This document shows, one piece after another, positions 58,601 to 64,000 of a DNA stretch of 64,000 bases. Origin of the DNA: Patella vulgata (lineage: Eukaryota; Mollusca; Gastropoda; Patellidae); NCBI RefSeq assembly GCF_932274485.2, contig NC_065879.2:90825459-90889458 (forward strand), in the 5' to 3' direction. Both the position numbers and the translations under genes were made by a program. The notes below the pieces were generated by a model. That model was not told the DNA's origin, searched no databases, and saw only the letters and a program-made list of their open reading frames with translations. Position 1 is the stretch's first letter; the number at the start of each line of letters is the position of its first letter.

Positions 58601-60663
58601 AACTAGCTGTATTTTCAAAACCATGGAGAGATTGATCAATCGAAGGCTTGTTTGGTACCTTGAGTCCAACAACCCCATTACTGACCCCCAATGTGGATTT
58701 CGGTCCCAAAGGAGCACTCTTGATCATCTCGTTCGATTTGAAACGTTCGTCAGGGATGCTTTCATCCAGAAGCAACATTTAGTTGCAATATTTTTCGATC
58801 TGGAGAAAGCTTATGATACTACATGGAAACATGGTATCATGCGCGACCTCCATAACCTCGGCCTACGAGGTCGCTTACCTATCTTCATTAAAATTTTCCT
58901 GGAAGATAGGTCATTTAAGGTACGACTGGGATCAATCTTCTCTGACCCATTTTCCCAGGAAATGGGGGTTCCTCAGGGAAGCATATTATCTCCTACTCTT
59001 TTTGCTATAAAAATTAATACTATCCCAGCGTGCCTTAAACCAGGTACAAACGGCGCTCTTTATGTTGATGACTTTCAGATGTGCTATGGTTCTACAGACA
59101 TGCGGATAATCGAACGTAAGTTCCGGCTTTGTTTGAATTCACTTCAACAATGGGCAACCGAAAATGGATTTCGTTTTTCGAAATCCAAGACTGTCTGCAT
59201 GCATTTCTGTCAGAAACGAGGTTTGCATCCCGATCCAGAACTTTACTTGGCTGGCACTCGCCTTCCAGTTGTGGATGAAACCAAATTTCTGGGGCTGATA
59301 TTTGATAAGAAATTATCATTTATTCCCCACATTAAAAACCTAAAAAGGAAATGTCTGAAAGCCCTCAACATATTGAGAGTCTTATCAAATACTGACTGGG
59401 GAGCAGACCGTAAGGTCTTGCTCAGATTATATCGAGCATTAATAAGATCCAAACTCGATTATGGGTGTATTGTGTATGGGTCTGCCCGCGAGTCTTATCT
59501 CAAAGAGCTCGACACCATACACAACCAGGGACTTAGAAGCATTTCGTACATCTCCAGTGGACAGTTTATACGTCGAGGCGAATGAGCCCTCACTGCACAG
59601 CAGACGGGATAAACTGGCCCTGCAGTATGCTACGAAAATAGCATCACATTTCATTTAACACCATATTTAGACCTCTTCATGAGCACTTGTATCTGGTTAA
59701 AACTAACGTCATTCCATCTTTCGGTATTCGCATACAACCCCTTTTGTCGGAGGCTGGTATCAGCCTTGACAGTATTGCGAATACCCCTTTCTTTGGGACT
59801 CCAAAGATCGATTTCGATCTTACGCAACATAAAAAGAGAGATACTAGCTCTACGGTATTCCAGTCGCACTTTAGAGAGCTAAGGTCTAAATATGGTGATC
59901 GGGTAGCTTCGGCTACCGTGACGCCATCCGAGACCATTTATGTTCGTTTACCACCTGCTGCTTCTATTTTTACAGCTGAACTCGAGGCTATTCTCCAAGC
60001 TTTGGAGTTCATTCGGTCCTCAACAGATTTGAGACACATCATCTTTTCTGATTCTTTGTCCTGTCTTCAAGCAATTAATAACAAACGGCTTGATCACCCA
60101 TTAGTAGCAGATGTTTATCGTCTGCTACTATCTTACGAGTTAAGCAGCAAAGACGTCTTTTGCTGGCTCCCCAGTCACGTTGATATAAGGGGGAATGATC
60201 AAGCAGATTTTGCTGCCAAAGCTGCTTTAGATCTTCCCCAGTCACCCTTTTTATTATCATATGAAGATTTTAAATCATGTATAAATCATTTTATTTATGG
60301 CCGCTGGCAACGGTCTTGGGATCTTGCAGACACAAATAAACTTCATCACATTAAGCCTCTTTTAGGAGACTGGCCAAGCTCCTACAGAACCAACAGGAGG
60401 GATGAAGTTGTTTTGTGTGGCTCTCGCATTGGTCATACTTTTTAACTCACTTTTTCATCTTGAAACGAGAGCCTCAACCAGAATGTGTACACTGTCATGT
60501 ACCTTTGACGGTGAAGCACATTTTGATCGAGTGCAAGCATCTTGGAAATATTAGATCTAAGTATTACCGTTGCCAGACATTACATTATTTATTTGCTCGA
60601 CCGGAGCTATATTGCGAGATAGTAAACTTTTTAAAAGAGACAAAATTTTATTATAAGTTTTAA
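55678..60663 (+). pseudogene. LINE copy G, ORF2 (interrupted by the 333-bp-unit insert)
   Basis: It starts MVNSIIQWNCRGLKPNFNEV, 2 bases after the ORF1 stop. The insert enters after codon 25. Past it most of the endonuclease is deleted. The RT at 58473-59585 is the best in the window: PKPGKEHTNPTNYRPIALTS, TLDHLVRFETFV, FFDLEKAYDTTWKHGIMRDL, MGVPQGSILSPTLFAIKINT, ALYVDDFQMCYGST, with the catalytic YVDD. RNase H is at 59880-60235 (AELEAILQALEFI, FSDSLSCLQA, WLPSHVDIRGNDQADFAAKA), with a deletion at its start. The Cys-His block is at 60480-60535. Several frameshifts remain. Confidence 0.9.
55753..57523 (+). mobile_element. Non-autonomous element with 333-bp tandem units
   Basis: It is inserted in ORF2 of LINE copy G. 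Near its ends stand 16-bp inverted repeats, ATACGCCCACATTTTC (55772-55787) and its exact complement (57507-57522). The interior is a tandem array: the word CTTGATATAC (with one variant) occurs at 55971, 56304, 56637 and 56970, exactly 333 bases apart, and a last unit is shortened. Each unit alternates CACAACCTTGATATACC and CACAAGCTAAAAACG blocks, each preceded by AATCGGATAAAAATTGTGAC-like sequence. Open frames inside (56131-56382, 56818-57078) only reflect the repeat. The ends ACGGACAGGGGCGACGGCAT are like those of fragments at about 4.9 and 5.5 kb. Confidence 0.8.
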
Positions 60664-60666
60664 CTC

Positions 60667-60687
60667 TATATATATATATATATATAT
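60667..60687. repeat. (TA)n microsatellite after the LINE stop
   Basis: A TA run just after the ORF2 stop of copy G, at the same place as in copy D. Confidence 0.9.
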
Positions 60688-60912
60688 ACCTATCTTCTTT
60701 CATTTTAATTATTTATATTCATAAAGTATTTGATATTTATTTTTAATTTTATATATTATCTGTGATATTTGTTTTTATTTATGGATATAAATATATTTCT
60801 GTGATTTCTTTTATTTTGTCTCGAATATTTTCACCATATGTTTGGCGCAATATAGCCCGGTTGGAGCTGACGTGCCATAAAACCACATTTCATTTCATTT
60901 CCATGAACATTA

Positions 60913-61559
60913 TTGGAACAAAACTATGATAAGGTTGCATCAAGTCGTCGGAATATAAGGCGTACTATTCAAGTCCAACCATACATCATATAACTATTTT
61001 ATTTTTGTAAAAGGACATTTCCTGTTTAATTTAAGGGTAATTACCCTTTATGGGGTTACAAAAATGAGCAAGCATTTGCATCGTCAATTATCCTAGTAAA
61101 CTATGGTAAACTCAGCAACAAATTACAAAAGGAATAAAAAGCTGTCAGAAGATATATATTATTTCATTTTACTTCATTATGCTATGTAATTAGTGACTTG
61201 TAATTTTTCATGGCAAGTTATTAATTTTGATCCGAGGTCGAGATAAAGAAGAGACTGGTGGACCAAGCTATTTTTTGGCCAGGTAAATGATTAAAAGACA
61301 ATCTTTAACAGATCGAAAATGTGTTTAAAATAGTACATAGTTTATTTAACTGGTTTTTGGTAACGTGAAGTATTATCAAATCTGGGAGCAGTGTGTATAG
61401 CAGTGCCTCATTAACCAGGCTTTCCCTGGTAGTCGCAAAAGATTATTGGAAGTTGCCCTGGTTGATGCGATGTAAAGACAACATTTTCTGCATGGTGCAG
61501 GCAGATAAGGTACATTGAACATTAAACACCATTTCATTGCCAATTGTTACTCTCTGTCT
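60913..61559. other. AT-rich, no supported gene
   Basis: No domain or clear repeat boundary between the end of LINE copy G and the relic at about 61.6 kb. Confidence 0.5.
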
Positions 61560-61589
61560 ATCTGGTTGTAATGTCATTGTTATTTATCT

Positions 61590-62387
61590 TTCCCAGGTTG
61601 GCGCCACTTTACCCGGATGGACTTGGTGTAGCCAGCTGTTGTGCAACGATTCTTGTCCACTAAGCAAGATTGGTTATCAGCCTGTCATTGATGCAAAGGC
61701 GACAGGTCTTGCTATTTTTAAAATTGTCTGGATATATTCCACAGTTTTTTTTAACCTACCACCAATTGTACTGGTCATAGACCAAGTTATTTATGCTAAG
61801 GCAAAATAAATCCGGTGGCAACTTCGAGCTGAATTCAAAAAACAACCTGTGATACGAATTGGAGAATTTCATTCATGTATGGCTTTCTTAGAAGCAGTTG
61901 GAAACCGCTTAGACTAGTGGCAAAGGGATCTATGAATGGTGTATATGGATCAACGAGACACATATGAAATCACTAATCTTATGCAGATGACTACAGACAA
62001 CTTAGATGAAAACTGTCCAAGAACTCTTCAAAACGAAACTCTACAGACCAACGTGGAAAAAACACAGTAGAGAAAATGCAATGTACATTTTCTGGTCATC
62101 ATATTTTGAAATGATGGAACTCCTCTTTCTGTTCCTGAGAGCAACCAGAGAAAGGAACAGGGATCTTCACTTATCAGTAGTGCGTAAAATCATTCCATGG
62201 TAAAATCAATTATTCTCGATACTTATCAGTCTACTTTCTTGAGATGACATCTCTTTATTCTTCACACCCTGATACTCATTACAACTTAAAGAATGTAAGC
62301 TTTGCTGTGAAACGTTGCGACAAACATGGGTTTGCCATGACCGCATGCGACCAAGTAATTAAGCAGTCCTTGAACAGTAACTCTAAA
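61590..62387 (+). pseudogene. Relic of an unnamed multicopy invertebrate protein
   Basis: Fragments in several frames match, in order, a protein family I recall as common and unnamed in cnidarian and molluscan genomes: VGATLPGWT, SKIGYQPVIDAKAT, IVLVIDQVIYAKAK, VIRIGEFHSCMAFLEAVGNR, FWSSYFEMMELLFLFLRATR (with RDLHLSVVRKIIPW), and FAVKRCDKHGFAMTACDQVI. Stops and frameshifts separate them, and the middle is shortened. The family has no function known to me; its copy number suggests association with a mobile element. I rely on memory of the family pattern, not on a search. Confidence 0.55.
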
Positions 62388-64000
62388 GCCGCATTTCTCA
62401 ACCTGGGGTGAATTCACCCCCAAGGGGGGAATGGCTCGCGTCCAGGGGGTGAATGACCACACTCCCAGTGACTTTAAAAATGGTCATATAAAGGTTGTGG
62501 AGTCCTATGAGAGGTGAAGTTGCATTTCAAGATTTCAGATGTCAACTTTTTCTCAATTTCAATTTGAATTGATGATAGTGCTCGATCCAGGCAGCCTAGG
62601 CCTCGATCTCGCGATCCGCTCATCAGTGGTTGCCATGGTGATAGCTAGTTTACTTGGCTGTGTGAGTGGGGAACGGCGCAGGTGTCCATTGTCATTGTAT
62701 GGCTAGCCCATTCAACAGACGAGTCCCCAAAAGAAGAGTATGTATCGTTCGGGTTCAAGTCGATAACATGCGCGGATGGCGTCGAGAAGCCTCAGTTTTT
62801 CATCTGTAGTAAGGTTTTGATCAATGATAGTCTGAAACCCTCGACATTACGGAATCACCTACAATCTCTGCACGCGGGGAATCGCAATGACACCAAAGAG
62901 ATGATGTTACAAAAGAAGGCCTGTTTCGAAGCATCTGGGACATTGGCGAAATTTGGTTTCGCGACCCCAAAGAAGCCACCTCTTGAAGCCTCGTATAATG
63001 TTGCGTACATAATTGCACGTTCTAAGAAACCCCACACCATTGGCGAAACTTTGGTGAAACCACGTGCTCTGGAAATGGTTGAAATTGTATGCGGTAAAAC
63101 TCAGCGAGAGTTGATAGAGAAGATTCCTTTGTCAAATGATACCATCAGCCGGCGAATTGATGACATGTCCCAGGACATTCTCACCCAGGTCATTGAACAA
63201 ATCAAGAACAGTCCGTACAATTTTAGTATGCATCTAGATGAGTCAACAGACTGCGCCATTTTAAGTCAGTTTTTGGTGTGCGTGCGCTATTATTACATGG
63301 ACAATATTAAAAAGGAGTTCCTATTCTGTGAGCTACTGATGACCACAACAAAGGCAGAAGATGTCTTTCGACTCGTACGAGTCGATTTGCACTGACGGGG
63401 CACCAGCTATGTTGGGAAATAGATCAGGATTTGCTGCATTAGTTCGCCGTGAAGTTCCACATGTAACCGTGACACACTGTGTTCTGCATCGCCAGGCATT
63501 GGCTTCAAAAACGCTGCCTGATGAGCTGAAGGATGTACTAGCAACAACTGAAGCAAGATGGTTATCTCGGGGTCGCGTGTTGAATCGAGTACTTGAACTG
63601 AAGGCGGAGATAGAGGAATTTCTGAGAGAAAGGAACAGAATTTTGTATGAAAAATTCACCGAGGCAACCTTTGTCTTCAAACTGGCTTATTTGGCCGACG
63701 TCTTCACTCTACTGAACGAACTGAATACATCATTGCAAGGTAGAGGTATGATAATATTCGATGAGAATGAGAAGATCAATGCATTCAAAAGTAAGCTGGG
63801 TCTGTGGAAGCGACGCGCATCTCGAGGAAATTTCGCAAACTTTCCGACTTTGGACAACCGCACCGAGCAACAGGAGGACCCTGAAGATGTCCCTGAACAG
63901 TTGAAGGAAGACATCTGCACTCATCTAGTGCAGCTTGGAAACTCATTTGATGGCTACTTCAAAACTGAGGACGACAGCGACAACCAGAGGATTCGAAATC
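62388..64000 (+). mobile_element. hAT transposon, Buster/ZBED5-like (runs off the window)
   Basis: The left end reads GCATTTCTCAACCTGGGGTG, with a hairpin TGGGGTGAATTCACCCCCA just inside, and CAGGGGGTGAATGACC repeats, a common form for the ends of Buster-type hAT elements. A broken transposase follows from 62682. The right end lies outside the window. Confidence 0.7.
62682..64000 (+). pseudogene. hAT transposase (ZBED5/FAM200-like), broken
   Basis: The first frame (62682-63395, 237 residues) has a degenerate BED finger (VEKPQFFICSKVLINDS and HLQSLH; the first Cys is Phe), then KKPHTIGETLVKPRALEMVE, IPLSNDTISRRIDDMSQDI and MHLDESTDCAILSQFLVCVR, containing the first catalytic Asp. After a frameshift near 63365 with a small deletion, the second frame runs to the window end: SICTDGAPAMLGNRSGF (second Asp), VTHCVLHRQALASKTLP, then a gap of about 35 residues relative to relatives, EARWLSRGRVLNRVLEL, and an alpha-helical insertion-domain part. 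The final catalytic Glu would lie beyond the right edge. Domesticated relatives exist in vertebrates, but this copy is decayed. Confidence 0.85.

Larger units (their letters stand above)
53874..60898 (+). mobile_element. I-group LINE, copy G (full length, with a 1.8-kb insert)
   Basis: It is flanked by a perfect 14-bp target duplication, TTCCATGAACATTA, at 53860-53873 and 60899-60912. Without the insert at 55753-57523 it is about 5.26 kb, matching copy E. 5' untranslated region 53874-54383, ORF1 to 55675, ORF2 from 55678 to 60663, then a (TA)n run and the usual 3' end with TTTCA repeats. Confidence 0.96.

Noticed and set aside
62821-63924. Minus-strand frames opposite the hAT transposase
   Set aside because: The plus strand shows clear hAT motifs through the same bases; these are shadows.

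Overview
The window looks like repeat-rich DNA from an invertebrate animal, most likely a mollusc. Reasons: split genes with spliceosomal introns, tRNA-headed SINEs, an I-group LINE with RNase H, a Penelope element with a GIY-YIG nuclease, and Tc1, MULE, piggyBac and hAT DNA transposons. The mollusc call is an inference from the repeat families; no diagnostic single-copy gene is present.

Host genes. I assembled two paralogous immunoglobulin-like genes, both on the minus strand, by hand from splice sites and phases. Gene 1 (about 1.8-4.3 kb) has a signal-peptide exon and two and a half Ig-like domains before it runs off the left edge or becomes unrecognisable. Gene 2 (about 37.3-45.6 kb) has a probable signal-peptide exon, three Ig-like domains, a transmembrane exon and a probable start of a cytoplasmic tail. 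Each Ig domain is split over two exons with intron phases 1-0-1, so every domain is a symmetric module that can be duplicated. A possible stray exon of the same kind lies near 18.3 kb.

Repeats, left to right. 0-10 kb: the Tc1 end at the edge, four SINEs, minisatellite-like DNA. 10.6-14.8 kb: a Penelope-like element in the tandem partial-plus-full arrangement typical of the group. 15.4-16.9 kb: an apparently intact Tc1 element. 18.5-34.9 kb: three LINE units of one family. The first (19.2-23.8 kb) is a complete insertion with target duplication; its 3' half and its flank are repeated as a near-identical inverted arm at 25.1-27.9 kb, making a large palindrome with 2.8-kb arms; the third (27.9-34.9 kb) carries a SINE and a second Tc1 inside it. 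35-37 kb: AT-rich DNA with one unrecognised ORF. 44.6-45.5 kb: a MULE remnant inside an intron of gene 2. 46-47 kb: two fold-back MITEs. 47.1-60.9 kb: nested LINE copies of the same family, two of them full length with 11- and 14-bp target duplications, one carrying a 1.8-kb insert built of 333-bp tandem units. 61.5-64 kb: a decayed copy of an unnamed multicopy protein family and a broken hAT (Buster/ZBED5-type) transposase that runs off the right edge.

The two Tc1 copies have identical length and very similar transposases and look young. Most LINE copies are broken in several places. No CRISPR array, rRNA or genuine tRNA gene was seen.
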